Positions 11,985-25,300 of a stretch of 64,000 nt of DNA are shown in pieces; the first letter of the stretch is position 1, and each line of letters opens with the position of its first letter. Location: assembly GCF_958295425.1 (NCBI RefSeq), contig NC_081139.1:18702388-18766387 (forward strand), given 5' to 3'. The notes under the pieces were generated by a model, which had not been told where the DNA came from, searched no databases, and was given only the letters and a program-made list of their open reading frames with translations. This DNA comes from Solea solea (lineage: Eukaryota; Chordata; Actinopteri; Pleuronectiformes; Soleidae). The position numbers and the translations under genes are program-made.

Positions 11985-14240
11985 TTTATTCTTTGAAATG
12001 CTTATACAAAACACACATTTAAAGTTTAAGGCATATATTGCACGACTAATTTATATATATATGTATATATATAAAAAAAAGGGACATCATCCCTCAGTCG
12101 TATTAAGGCACAGCAGCCAGTCGGTCCAACATTCAGCCATGACTCACATGATCATTTAAAAAAAAAAAAAAAAGAGAACATTTTGGAATGCACCTGGCTG
12201 AAAACAAACAAGTTTGAGATAAAGTTCATGCCAATACTTACATACAAAAAAAAAGAACGACCTTGACTATATTTACATGCATCAATACATAGTTTTCTCT
12301 GTTTGGAAAATCAATTTGCCTCTAAAACCAAACATAAACCCTAATTATATATATAAAAAAACCTGTCTGCCTAAGCTTAAGCCTTTTGTCTTTCCAGTAT
12401 CACAACCGATTGGGTGTAGTTACAGTGGCACAATGTAGTTTGAATAATAATAAAAAAAGAAAAATACTTAATACTCAGAAATCCTTACTACGCAGTATTA
12501 ATATATTACACATATGAACCAAACCTGACATGACCTATGTAAATTGAGGTATAAATGCACATCAGTCTAGTGAGTACCAGTAACAAATAAAACATCCACT
12601 GACATGAACAGATGAGCAGTGAGAAGGAAAACAATGTTAAAAATGAGGAAAGTACAAAAACCAGAGTTCAGAGTTTCCATATTGGTCATGAAAAAGACAA
12701 TGGAAGGATTTGCTGGGGATGTTGGGAGTCAGTGCTCGTCAGCGTTTTTGACCCCACAACATTTGCACATGTAAAAATGTAACCGTGACGCTTAACAAGA
12801 TGATTCTGCTACAGTATTATTCTCCCAACTTCTCCTACACAATGCTACTATTAGTAGGTCGACAGCATTCAGTCATAAATCCTGGTTTAAGCTTCGACAG
12901 TTTCATAGAAACTACAGCTTCAAGAATGATTAGAAATTCTACAATTCAAGTCCACTGCTACTCACAGGTGAAAACTAAACGGAAGGAAGGAGTGAACCAT
13001 ATGCTGTTGTACCTGTCTTGAAAACAAGTTTATATATCAGCTACTTCAGTAAATCTGCTACATTTGCTGTACCACTATTATGACATCATGGTTTAAATTA
13101 GACGGAGCCGATTCTGCAGCTCCAAAGCGACGAGAGAAATCAACATAATATTCTCATTCATCCTCCAACCAAGAGGATCCAATGTTTAAAGTGTTCTGCA
13201 CCACAAAAGATAAGAGGTTACCTCGTCTCACAGCGAGTGTAATATTTCATTTAAAGAAGTGACATCACCAGATCCAAAAGCTGCTCACCTCTCCACTGAA
13301 CATTGATTTATGCAACAGATTCAATGTGACCTTCTCTCCATCCCAGTCACACAAGCCCCCTGCCCTGATCAATATCCATGCAGACTGTGCACAACTGGGC
13401 AAGGTCACGCGCAAGTAACAAAAAGCACATCCTACACAAATGAAGGAAAATGCTAATCACTTGTTTAAAAGACACTTTTAGTATTGAAATGACATCGGCG
13501 ACATGTTGGTTAAGCATGTGTTCAAGTGGAAATTCAAGGGGGGGGGGTTGACTCGCATAAAGTTTTAAAAAAAACTTCAGGAACGACAACATAGATTTCT
13601 CCTCTACTCAATAACAACAAAAAAATAACCTTAAAAAAGGGAAAATGTACTGAAGTAAACACAAAACTATGAATTGCACAACTATAGAGGACTGAAGTTG
13701 TTGTTTAAGTAATGTCCTTCTATCCTGGATGGGAATGGGTGATCGGCAGCTTAGCCATTCATGTCAGTGCCTTTTGTACATTCAACAAAGTCCAGTATTG
13801 TTACTGAGGAGGCGAACTCTGCTGGTGCTCAAAAATGACACCAATTTGAATTTTGTACAATTACAGGACATTTTCCTAATAATTCATAAACTGTAACTTG
13901 GAAAAGGAGGTTGAAAAACTCTGCACTGAAGAATTTTCCCATTGAGAAATGGCGCCACAGCTTACAATCAACAGTGTCCTTCCACAACAGCGACATAAAA
14001 CAATAAAAAAAGTCACTTGAAATTGCTAAAAAACACCTCATGTCCGTTGCTTCACTTTGTCCCACTTCACACATCTAATCCATTACCGTGTATATTGTGC
14101 AGGCACAGGCTTCAATGTCAACAAAGACTCTTGATAGATACATTCAGCTATATACAGTGTTGTCCAGCCTTAAGAAAATGTCCGACCTCTCTCCTCTGTG
14201 GATATTTATATTTAAAAAGATGGCCGCCCAGTTGCAGCTC
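11965..14240 (-). terminator. tgif2: tgif2 3' UTR and poly(A) signal (11,985-11,990)
   Basis: Downstream of the tgif2 TAG stop the minus strand runs about 2.25 kb before TTTATT at 11,985-11,990, i.e. AATAAA on the transcribed strand. I noticed no earlier canonical signal. The interval has short A/T homopolymers and a TATATA tract near 12,050 but no coding potential. Assignment as one long 3' UTR is an inference. Confidence 0.5.
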
Positions 14241-17137
14241 CTAGTTTACAGTTTCACTCATAGTGTGCAGAGGGCCCCACCCTGTGGTGATGGGGTTTTT
14301 TACCACTTGAAGTGAACTGGGTTGCCTGGTGTCAGCATGTACCATATTCCAAACACTGGGTCCCACTGCTGAATTCCTGCTGCTTGTGGAAGAGGGATGA
14401 AGAGGAGGAGAAGGAGGAGAGAGCTGGGAGGCAAGGCCCACAAGAGGTGTGATCGTTGGAGTAGAAGATGGTGTCGGAGCTGAAGCTGGGCCAGACACTG
14501 AAACTTGGACTGGAGACGATGCCGATGTTGAAATAAACGACGGATATGGAACTGTGACAGGGATTAATGGGGTTTTATGGAATGGCAGGTAAATCGGGAC
14601 TCCTCTGGAGGATGCAACAGAGGCGATGGTTGGAGAAGTAGCTGCTGGAACGAGAGGTACACTTGGGGATGAAATCTGGCTTGAAGCAGCGACAGAGGCA
14701 GAACTTGTATTAGGCAGAAGGACTGCTGACGGTACAGAGACAGGCCTTGAAGCTGGTACTGTGGCACTAGTTGAAGCGGGCAAAAGTGCTGGAACTGAGC
14801 TTGAGGGTGGAGCTGGTGATGAAGCTGTGGTGATGGCTGGCACTGCAAGTGATTTCTGAGAATCTAGCTGCCCAAAGACAGAAGCAGACACTGGCACAAA
14901 TGTTGGCAAATGAGCCGGGATGAGCTGAGGGTGGTTTGGGCTGGAGGCTCGAGTCGTGTCCTTGTCCAAAGGGTTCCAGATGACTTTATTCATCGGTAGA
15001 GGAGACAGCCTTGTGGCTGAGACCAAGACAGGAGCTGGAACTAGAACAGGGGCTGGTGAGGACTGAGCCACTGGGGCCTTCAGTGAAGTTACAGCTGACA
15101 CTGGAACTGCCATAGCCTTCTCCATCAGACTCTGTACTCTGGAGGCATCCATGACTTGTTGGTTGTCCTCTGGAGGTGGTGTGGAGCCACTGGGTGGGTC
15201 ACTGCTATAAGCACTGCACTGTGTCTCCACGGCATCTGATGGTTTGTTCTGGGCCTCTTGAAGTCTTTTCAGGTTTTCTTGCTCTGCTGCCCTTTGCAGG
15301 GCTGCATCAACTAGAAGCCTCAAATCACTGAAGTCCTGGGTGGGGAACAGCTCAGGTGGAGTTGGGGGAGGAGTGTTGAAGAGGCCACTAGTGGGACTAG
15401 CTGCCATTGTTGTGCTGGTGAGACAAGCTGTATTAACCCCTTGTTCCTCTGCTTCCCTCAGCAAACTTTGTGTATCCAGCTTCATGAGTGCCTGCACTGA
15501 CCCTTCTATACCCAGGTAGCCTGCTCCTGTCAGAATAGCCGTGGCTGTGTTCCCAAGAAGACTGAGGTCCAGTGTGGGGGCAGAACGGATGACCGATGGC
15601 CGCAGTTGAGAGGAACTGGGGGAGGAGTTTCTTTCTGGAGAGCTGGCTCCACCTCCATTAGACGAGTTGCCTTCACTTTTACCCCCAATCTTTCGGGAGA
15701 TGGTGAACTTGGCTGGGTCTTTTCCGTCCTTGCGAAGCAGGTCGGGGAGGAGGCGGCGACGTGCATTGATGAACCAGTTACATATCTGTGGTAAAAAAGA
15801 AGCGTAATGAACATAATGAACATAAACTGAACTGATACAGATTACTTACTCAAATGTTTCACTTTTAAAACAACAATTGTTGTCCATGTCAGGTCCTTGT
15901 GAACAGATATAATGCAACAATATCGTATGCTGCTTCTGTGAAGCAAAAAAACTGGGTTTTCAAAGCCATAGAAAATGCTTTCAGTCACACTTTAACCTGC
16001 ATGTAACCTTCTAGCTTATGTCAACACAATGTCTTGACATAAAAATAATTACTTCATGAAAATGTGAGCAGGTGTCGTGAGATTCTAGAAACAGCAATAC
16101 GGTTGGCCAGGGCTATAATTACTGGGATCTATATTGCTTTTCAGACAAATGTCTGACCGAAAAGCAAAACTGTCTGTATTGGCCAGTGTGTGGATTGTTT
16201 GAATGTCACTGACATTTGTTTATTTTCAAGTGATGCACTACAGTTTCAAATATTGAAAGACAACAGGGATGTTCTTATATTTTTTCTGAGAGTCTGCATT
16301 TATATTATTCTGAACACTGTGTAATGATTATTTCATGATATGTCAGCTTCAGGTTACTCTCAATTAGCAGGATCCAAAAAAACTGCGTCCTTGAAACGCA
16401 TTCAAAAGACTTGTATGATCTGGATGTGCGGCCTGTGATTTTAATAACCACATACAACTTTTCCTCAATCTCCATCTGTGAGAGAATACCAGACTTGCCA
16501 GTCCTCTAGTGGCACAGCCTCCCACACAGGGAAGATGAGTGAAGGCAGCAGAGATGACAGCCCTCAAAAAGCTGGCAATAATGACGGTCTGTGCTCAAAT
16601 GTGCTGAACCAGAGAGAAGGCAGCTGAGAGCATTCCAGTAAACCGACTACATAAGAAATGATGCTTCTGATGCCTCATGCAGATCTGTTCTGCTTCAGAG
16701 ATGACTGCCACTGATGCAATGGAGGGAAAGGGAAGACTGGAAAGTATCCTATACTGTGGTGATAGCATCTGAGTTAATGTGTTGCTTTCAATTGCTGATC
16801 ACTTATGATCATTTCTCTGCAATTAAATTTGAAAACCACATTCCATCATGATACAGGGACATTTCTACTTATCAGTAGTGTCATTTTATGTGCACAGTGT
16901 TGCTGAAATAAATCAAATAGACAGAAATTCAGTCCTTACCTGTAGTACTGACAGGTTGGTCTGACCAGAGAGACTGAGCTTCTCCTGCTCTGATGGGTAA
17001 GCGTTGAAGCGGTGTTCATACAGCCAGCTCCGCAGAATCTGCACCGCCTCCTTGGGCAGGTTGCCACGGCGACGGCGCTTTCCAAGAAGCCCCCTTCCTG
17101 ACAGGTCGAGCGGGGAGCCGTCATCGCTGTCCGACAT
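14241..17137 (-). CDS. tgif2: TGIF2-type TALE homeobox transcription factor, long C-terminal form
   Basis: Coding exons are 17,137-16,940 (66 codons) and 15,785-14,241 (514 codons plus TAG), joined in phase 0 inside the homeodomain ([13 protein letters not shown]); total 580 residues. TGIF proteins are nuclear TALE homeodomain repressors that bind TGACA-type sites and recruit CtBP/HDAC to Smad and retinoid targets. The homeodomain spans roughly residues 21-83, with the TALE AYP at 46-48 and recognition-helix WFINARRR at 70-77. The start MSDSD and [16 protein letters not shown] match remembered human TGIF2, not TGIF1 (EKALLSQQTHLSTLQV). A conserved C-terminal block, [31 protein letters not shown], lies near 200-235. 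Human TGIF2 (237 residues) ends soon after it; here about 340 further Ser/Pro/Ala/Val-rich residues follow. The frame upstream of the ATG stays open to the acceptor at 17,182-17,183, so a longer N-terminus is possible. Confidence 0.88.
15786..16939 (-). other. tgif2 intron splitting the homeodomain
   Basis: The intron has donor CAG|GTAAGG (exon end 16,940) and acceptor CCACAG|ATATG (exon start 15,785). It is 1,154 bp of unique-looking AT-rich sequence with no further coding exon recognised. An intron at this place in helix 3 is shared by vertebrate TGIF genes as I remember them. Confidence 0.8.
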
Positions 17138-17181
17138 GGCCGAGGAGTGATCCTGCTCCGGCCGATGCTCTTCTTCAAGAG

Positions 17182-20100
17182 CTGGGGGAGAAGAGGTGCG
17201 AGGACAGGTTCACGCCACGGTGTCATTCACACAACCATGACAACCATCACTCACAACAAATCTGCATATCTTTAGATAAGAGTTGGTCTTTAATTTGCCA
17301 TATGGTGTGACTGGAAGAAGATAACAGTTGGCTACATATTATTCCGGGATCATACGGGTATACGATCCCTAAATAGATGAGCCACATGAGCACAGTGTGT
17401 GGAACGGTTGATCTTTTTGAAATCACATACACATTTAGCAAATCACAAAGGCTGCAATTGTATCTTTGTATTTCTGATTGTTTTAATGTCTGTTGTTTTA
17501 AAATGTGAGCCATACCTGTTGAAAATAATACCTGTTGAAAATAATACTTCGAGTTCGTAACAGAATGTAGAGCCAGACAATAATTCAATTATATACACTG
17601 TAAACGGCAATATAATTTCAATATAAAAAAAACAAAAGGTTCAATTGATGTTTATGCTCTGTACAAACATACTTTGAGATAACACAGAATTGCTATCCAA
17701 TGTTTTGCCTCACACTTGAATGTTTCTGCGTTTAACAAGTGTGTGTTGTTTTCTGCCCATAAAGCCACTCAAACCACAATTGACTGGTTCCTTCAACTCT
17801 CACTCAGGAGCAAAACTTCATCTAAAATGATCTGATATGTCATTGCAATATTTATCAATGTTGACCAATTTGAAATTTCGTTTATCATGACAGTATTTTT
17901 GTATTTATTTTTCCGAACTGCCCAGTTCTAAAAGTAAGTAGTAGTTTGATGTCATCTCAAATATAAATCAATGAAATATCTGTCGGTAGATATTTCCCCC
18001 CCAAAGATCCCTAGAACCTTGGTGGTGAGAATAATAAAAATCCTCTCGCTCTCCTGCATGAATTTAAACTTGGTTGGTGACTTTTAACCTCTAGTTCCAG
18101 CCTGGTTTACAGAGTGAGACACACTCCGACTTCATGAAACATGCTGAACATGTCTAAACAATGCCTCTGAGGTTTAAACTTTGTTGTGCCTTTCTTTTCT
18201 ATCCATGGTTGGCCACTGGAGGGAATCTCCCCTCAAAATGGTGCATGCCTGATCCCTGGGGTGGGCCACAGAATGCAGTAAATGTCTTTCTCTGGAGCTG
18301 GCTGAAACCTGACCCCCAGGGCAGCGCCTGTCTTCACAAAAGGAGATTGTGTGCATATCAACATCACAGTAGCCAGTGGCCCAGGAATCTATTGACCAGG
18401 CAGAGGAGGCCGTTTTCACCTCATGCCATTTCGAATCAAAACTGCTGCTGGAGCAGTTGACAACTCTTTTGAATTCTGCATTCCTCTACGATGGATGAAC
18501 CGGACCAAGCTAGAAAAGTGGTGGTGGTGGGAAATAAAATCTTACAAATGCAAATACCTTCTACATTCTGTGTAACCCCCCCAGCTTTTGTAAATGAGCA
18601 AACCTGCACTAGCAACTTAATGTACATTAGACTAGTTGAGTGCCTTTCCTCAACAGGTTGTTTGGTGCAACCATATCAATTGTATGATATACATCCACAA
18701 TTAATGACTAAGAGGCAAAAATCACATTTAAGTAGCTGAAACACTAGAGAACTTGTTAACTTTCTTTAAAATCAATTTCTGGGACAAGTCTAGTTCAGTT
18801 TAAGTCAGTCTCCCAGTCATGAGACACAGTTGTGGTTGACAGACAGCTCTGGTTGTCTTCACTTAACAGTTTCTGGGGAGGAAATGATGTAGGCCACACA
18901 ACAAAAAGTTGCAACTCCACATGTTCAGTGGACTCAAATATCTATCAATTTGTTTGCCTAAACCAGTCAGGACAGATTTTAGACAAATGTCACATCAGGA
19001 ACACGATGACAAGACATGATGGAAGGAAAGACTACATATACCTTACTACCCAGCACCTCTGTAAGATCATATGTTTTGATCACTATTTTCAGACTGCAGA
19101 CACTAGATTTTTTTTGTCAATCAGATCATTACGGGCAAACTATCCAGATTGTTAACTGCAGGAGTTTAAATAGGATTTGTGTGTCCAGGCATAGTCTACC
19201 TCTCTGCAAGGGTTGCTTTTATGAGGACATGGTTTTCAAAATGAAGGTGTATTCAGAACGTCTTCACTGCATATGAAAAACGTGACCTCAACGGCTTTGT
19301 TCTCTGTACTATGAACATCTAAATACTACAGGTACACCAGGCACCGGTTTTGATACCATTGTGTTATAAGAAGACTTATTTGGAAACCGATTTGAGCACC
19401 CAGAGGATTCAGACCTGTAGAATCTGTAGTAGAAAACTCATAGTTATCACATTTTAAACAACTTCAAAGGTTGTGCTGTCCAGACTTTGAAAAAACAATG
19501 TGGATATGCAAAAACTTGACCCTTTCAAGGCCATAGGTTGATGCAGTTTCCTCTCTGCTCATGAGCCGTTTATGCACTCACACTTTATTAGACACACATG
19601 TAAGTGCTTGTTAAAGCAAATATCTAATCAGCCAATCGGGGAGAAGGGTGATTCTGTACGTGTGACTCTGGAATAAATGTGGCATTAATATTGATACAAG
19701 GTGGGCCAATCTGAGCATTAGGTCAATAGTCCTTAAAAGATAAAAATATCCAGTGGGCATAAATGCCTTGTAGATGCCAGATAATAAGTTTAGCTCCCAA
19801 TTTAAATTTGAGATGAAACCATTTAAGTGTGGAAAATGGACAGAAAAACAAAACTTAAACATGTGAGTGAAAGCTGGTTTTCTGAAAGTGTGTTTACCAC
19901 ATTGCGTAAACATATCAATTTATAAAGGAACTTTTAGATTTTGAGGAAAAATACATATCGTTATTGGCTCCAGATATACTTTTTGATCATCTTGTTTGAA
20001 CTTCTGTCAAAGCAAACATTGATATGAAGCTTGCCATGAAAAAAGATGACATTGCAAATCGAAATAGAATTGATAAAAATGCCAAAAAAAGGGGAGAGAA

Positions 20101-21146
20101 AGATATTTAACCAAAACCGTTGAGTCTTTGACAAAACTGACAAACTAATCAACTTCTTGTTTACAAAATGTCGCCCGTGCCAAGAGTCAAGCTGGTAAAT
20201 CACTGCTCTGCTGCTCGAGAATTTACGTTTATTTTTTATTTTATCTTAAAACATTAAATAAAGAAGTGATAAGACGGGAGATGCTGCACAGATTTAAGTT
20301 TGAAAAGAGTCAGTTCACCAAACTTCAGCACGCTCTCACTACGTTTGAATGCGACCGTTAGTAACATCAAACCGAACTAACTTCTCAGAGCAGCCTCGCT
20401 TTGTCCCGCTGGTCTTCACGTCACTGGTGCTCGCGTGAGTGTTTGAAATGACGCACGTTCTTTACAAAAGCGGCCACTTTATTGAATAAAAAGCCCGAAT
20501 GTTTTGCGGGCACCCCCCCTTAAAAACCCCAGCGAGTAGCTGTCTATGCTAAATTAGCCATCTGGAGCGCACAAAGAAAGGAGAGCGGAGGCAGACAGGG
20601 AGTCACGTCGCTCCGCCAGATGGACACCATGCCTCTGCCTCCGCACACACTAGCTGGCTAGCTTGTCCCTCCAAATTCAAACACAAACACACGCTGCATA
20701 TACCCGCAACACAAAAAGAGCCCCGCATACCAGGCTAAGAGAAATCAACAAGCGGCAGACTCACAGCAACACGACACATCATGGGGCCAACACATTAAAA
20801 GCGTGTCCGGCAGTAATTAAAAGGCACGACCTGTGTGAGTGTCTGCGTGTGCGCCGTGGACGCTCTCACCTCGTTTGAATGCCTTCATTCTTTGTTGATG
20901 GAAAACACGCAGCTGTCCCAAGTTGCTCCGCACAAAGCGTGGAGTCCAGGAGCCAAACGATGGTTGACACTTTCTCTTCAAGACGTCGCTTTTCTTCCAC
21001 ACTTTAAACACCTCGTGTCTGTGTTCCTGCCGCGCGGAAAAGCTTCTCGTTTTCCATAGCTTTTCTGACACGATAAATGTTTTCAGTGTTTTTTTGTGGG
21101 TTTTTCACTCGCGTGTGTGTGTGTGTGTGTCGCCTGTTCCTTTTAC
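17182..21146 (-). other. tgif2 5' intron, no coding exon recognised
   Basis: The acceptor CTTCTCCCCCAG|CTCTTG precedes the first coding exon (exon start 17,181), so at least one further 5' exon lies to the right. The interval is AT-rich up to about 20.3 kb and then becomes CpG-rich. It includes a degraded transposon fragment at 19,571-19,720. A second candidate minus-strand donor, ACGAG|GTGAGAG, ends an exon at about 20,870 and could serve an alternative leader. Confidence 0.5.
19571..19720. mobile_element. Degraded fish DNA-transposon-like fragment
   Basis: CTTGTTAAAGCAAATATCTA followed by ATCAGCCAATC matches, from memory, the end of an abundant fish repeat starting TTAGGTACACCT. The decayed interior still aligns (TGTGGCATTAATATTG, GTGGGCCAATCTGAG). 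It is likely the opposite end of the family represented at 7,607-7,800. Confidence 0.5.
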
Positions 21147-21320
21147 CTGCACGTAGCAGCAGCAACACAGCAGCGCCAGTTCTTTGCCAATCTTGACAGT
21201 CGCAGCTGAAGTGGTCCCGCCTCTTCAACGGCTCCCAGCCAATCACAGCTCTCCATTCTGCCTCGCGGGGCAGCAGCGAGCCAATCAGTGCCCTCCGCCA
21301 CACAGCAGACAGGCCCCCGT
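21147..21320 (-). promoter_or_regulatory. tgif2: Likely CpG promoter and leader exon of tgif2
   Basis: The region from about 20.3 to 21.5 kb is CpG-dense compared with its flanks. On the minus strand a candidate leader exon ends ACGTGCAG|GTAAAAGG (exon end 21,147). Two CCAAT boxes, each in the NF-Y context CCAATCA, lie upstream at 21,239-21,243 and 21,281-21,285, about 40 bp apart. Spliced to the acceptor at 17,182-17,183 this would give the 5' UTR. Exact start sites are unknown. Confidence 0.45.
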
Positions 21321-22050
21321 CTCATTGATGTGACTGACGGCTGAACCATTTCATTCAAAATACGGTGCGGCCATTCAAAACAATGTTGTCGTTTAAGTCG
21401 ACACCGTTTAAAACGACACGAGTGTTTTTGTCGTGCAGTGTGTCGCATTGTCTTGATGTGTTTTAAACCCGCCGTGGACAGGTTTGCTCCTGTGCGCGTG
21501 GGTAAAATACACAGTGTACAAAAAAGGCTTTATGTAACAAAATGTTCTTGTTACGTAAATCAGAATCGTCCTCTTGTTTATGTTTGAGCCTGTATGTGAG
21601 CATGGTGTTTCTACTCACTGTTTACATCTAAAACGAATCAAACTTTGAAACAATTTCTATCAATATTTCACTAAACCTAACAAAGTACACTCTGTTCCCA
21701 TAATAACTGAATTTGTTGAATTTTTTATCTACACCTTAATTAAGTTTATGCTCACTTTCTACATTTCTTTCTGATTTCCCCCTTATTTAGGTTCACATTT
21801 TTAATGATTTACTCTAGGGATTAGCTGATATGATGTCAAGATTACTGAATAAAATGTCAGAAAAAGACAAATCCTAATTTTAGTCATAAAACACAAACTC
21901 TTTGTTTATTATTCAAGTGTCTTACTATTGTATTTGCTAGAGAATAACTTGTAATTTGGAGCATAATTGAATCCCATTACATGAGTCGATGATAATATTA
22001 TGTTTTCTTTATATTTATATTACTTGAATTTCTCTGTGAGATGAATATCG

Positions 22051-22113
<63 letters not shown>

Positions 22114-22395
22114 GACTTAATATTCACTTTCCTTGCTATAGCTACATAAATATGTAGGAAAATATGTTAAATGTCCCCAACAAGACTAATTCTAAGGCTA
22201 TGAAGACTATTCAACTTGTGAGTAAGTGACTGTACACATGTACATAACATACATATGGCTAACGTTAATCATCATTAAAAAATAAGCAAAAACACAACAT
22301 TTAAATCACATGAGTTTCAGCAAACACTTTGTACAAGAAGTAAAGACAGCCACGATTAACTTTTTCTTTTCTTTTTTGAGAAAGTATTGTGTTCA
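21321..22395. other. tgif2/dlgap4 intergenic stretch
   Basis: CpG-richness fades after about 21.5 kb into AT-rich sequence with no coding exon. The prominent feature is the ATCT microsatellite at 22,051-22,113. Confidence 0.5.
22051..22113. repeat. (TATC)n microsatellite
   Basis: About fifteen uninterrupted tetranucleotide units. Confidence 0.95.
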
Positions 22396-25300
22396 TTTTA
22401 TTGAATGTCACATCTCTCTGTTACACATCTGAACAACCTTGAAGTAGTATAAATAGATCTATAGAGCATTGAAAAGATGAGGATTATCAGTCTGGTTTTT
22501 GTTCTTATTTACAGAAGACAACTAAAAGAAGCACAGGGAGGAGAGAGATGCGAGATTATTAGTTTGAGCTTAATACCAAAGGACCCTCCTACTCAGTATT
22601 GCACATACATTTAAAATGTTACCATAGTATAGTGACATGAATCTATAGGAAAATCTCAATTTATGAGCAAAACACTCACACACTCAACTCTGCCTCAAGC
22701 AGAATAACCCTGGTATACTAAACCCCACAACCCCTGAAATACACACAGCCTATATACTGCAGAGATATACTGCACAGGTCCTATTCTTTAAAATATGTGC
22801 TTGCTTCATAAAATATGTGTTCTAGTATTTGTACGGATACTCTTTTTTTGCTACACGGTATCTCTGTGATAAGAGCATTTCCAAGTTCTGCCCCCCACCC
22901 TTTCCCGGTTTTATACCTGGAACAAAGCAAAATGTTAATGATCCTGCTCTTTTGTTGTAAACAGGCCTTAGGACGACTGTAAAGGAGTGAATTCACTAGT
23001 AACTCTCTTCTTAGGATTAACCTGTTTCTTTTTGTCTTTTCTAACCCAAAGTGACACCTTTCTTTAAAAAAAGAAAAGAAAATAGGTCGATACATAAATA
23101 AACATTTACATCAGATGTAAACCTACTTGTAGATGAGAAAAAAATAAAGGTACATTAGTGTGATTATGTTTCTTTTCCTTGTTTAACAAATAGGCTATTG
23201 CTTTTTTCACAGTATAATAACAAATGTACACAATCCAACAAATGATCCACCGTTTGCTATGGCTGAAGGAACCACATTAAAGCTGCAGTGTGTGATTTTA
23301 GGTGATTCTTGTTGTCATCTGTGTTATTTGTGTGTAACATTATTTGTATGATGATTACTCTGAATATGGGATCTGACAAGCAATACTATCAGACCTGACG
23401 GAGGGAGCGTTTTGTGTGTATACTGCAGCAGAGCAGGGACAGGTGGGGATAAGAAGCCTTTTTACGATCAGGTTTTTTGAGCAGTTGCAGAATTGACTTC
23501 CGAAACTTTTGTTTCCAGCCGTACTCCAACCCGTTTACAGTCGTCACGCTTCACTAGTGCAATGTTTTGCTGTCACCTCTGTCTGTCTTGACATAAAAGC
23601 TCATTTAAAAATAGTGTTTAAATAGTGTTTATATATTTAAAAGGAGTGTAGCGGAATACAAATGTCACAGACTGTGGCTCAAGTAGATGCTTCTGCTTTA
23701 ACAGTTGACTGACAATGTGTTCAAAAAGCCAAAGCCATCAAATATGTATGGGGACCATTATCACCCCCAAATCAATGGCTTTAAAGTTACCTCCCTCCCC
23801 CCAATCAAATACTGCAGCTGTTTGGATCGTGGATGACACAGCCCAGAACGTAGACCTAGGTGTGTCCTGGTGAAACACTGGTGTGTGTATTGAAGTGAAA
23901 GCCCTGTAAAAATGTATGAGACATGCTCTCTTTTATCTCTGTGAGTAATGCCACTGACATCTCTTGGCATTTTACTCATCCACGTTTTAAGCCAGGCTGG
24001 AAAAGCATCTCTTTTCAGCCACCGGGCAGTTTTCTCCGTCTCCCTGCCCTCCTTCTCGCCACAGCGTACTTCAGATGCCTCAGTAAAGCGATTGATCTGT
24101 GTTCCAGTGAGGCACAGAGCTACACTTATGTGCAAGGATGTTTCACAGCAGGGTCTGGGTCTGAAAAACAATATGCAGTCAATGGAATTAAAGTAAAAAA
24201 CAAAACAAAAAAACAAACCAATAGAAAATGATATGAGTCGGTGCATGGGTGGATGATAGTGGATTTTTAATGCCGTACATGAAAACACTAAGCTGACCTG
24301 AGCACTCAAAAAAACCAGAGACAACTTCAGTATCTCCACTCTGCTGACGTTAGGAAAACAACTTTTCCAGATACACACAAGCTTTTCCTGGCAGTCAGAA
24401 ATCAAATCAAGCCTTTAGCTGAGTCACACAAAAGGCCTTTAGGTGCTAACGACACTATCCGCCTCAGTCAAATGGAAGAGGGCATTGACAGCAACCGGGG
24501 AACAGGCTATTGACACTCCTGAGTCATTTTCCCCGCTGAGAGTCATCCCCAGCAGGCAAACACAACAGCAAACAAAGGCCCACCATCAAGAGAAAGCTCT
24601 TGCCAAGATAGAGAAAGAATGGCAGCCATCAGGCTTTTCCAATTCAAAGCCCCTGGCTGCATTTTTCACTCACAGTGGGTGAGAGAGGCATTGCCGCAGT
24701 CAAAGCAGTGGAATGACAGTGAAGTCGTTTAACATAAATAATTAGGAAGGGAAGGCTTGGTTTTGTTTACAATAACTTACTACTTTTCTTTTTTAGGAGA
24801 AACCAAATGTGAGTCGGATGATGGAAAACAAGTGTGGTTCATCTATTCTCGGCCTCATTATGCCAGTGTTTATGGGTAGATATGTACTTTTAAGAGAGAT
24901 ATTTCTTCCCGTTAAAGGGTTTTTTCTCTCCACTGACGCCTAGTACTTACTCTTTGTGTGTCTCTGTTGGGTTTCCTTCTTTCTTTTCTCTGCCTTACAA
25001 GGCAAGCACCTTGAATTATTTCATTTGGTTTGATTTGACTGTTAAGCAAGTTTCATTTGTAAGAATTATTATTTAAGTGTTTACAGGTCCAGTGTGTAAC
25101 ATTAAGGAGGATGTATTGGTAGACATTGATCGTACTAACCACAAGTATGTTCAGATGAGTGGATAATCGCATCAAAATAAAATTGATATGGCTTTTGCAA
25201 CCGTAGAATAAGCCTCGAATATGTACTTCAGACAAGGGCCTTGCCTTACTGAGGTCGCCATCTTGCACTGACAGTTTGAACATGACATTATTTGTCAAGT

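Noticed and set aside
13540..13550. G run in the tgif2 3' UTR as a G-quadruplex
   Set aside because: A single run of about nine G is present, without the four separate tracts needed.
14626..14859. Plus-strand open frame rich in Gly/Glu/Ala
   Set aside because: Antisense shadow of the low-complexity tgif2 extension.
23761..24405. 214-codon minus-strand open frame
   Set aside because: Composition and sequence look random, with no domain, no family resemblance and no splice context; it lies in the dlgap4 3' region.
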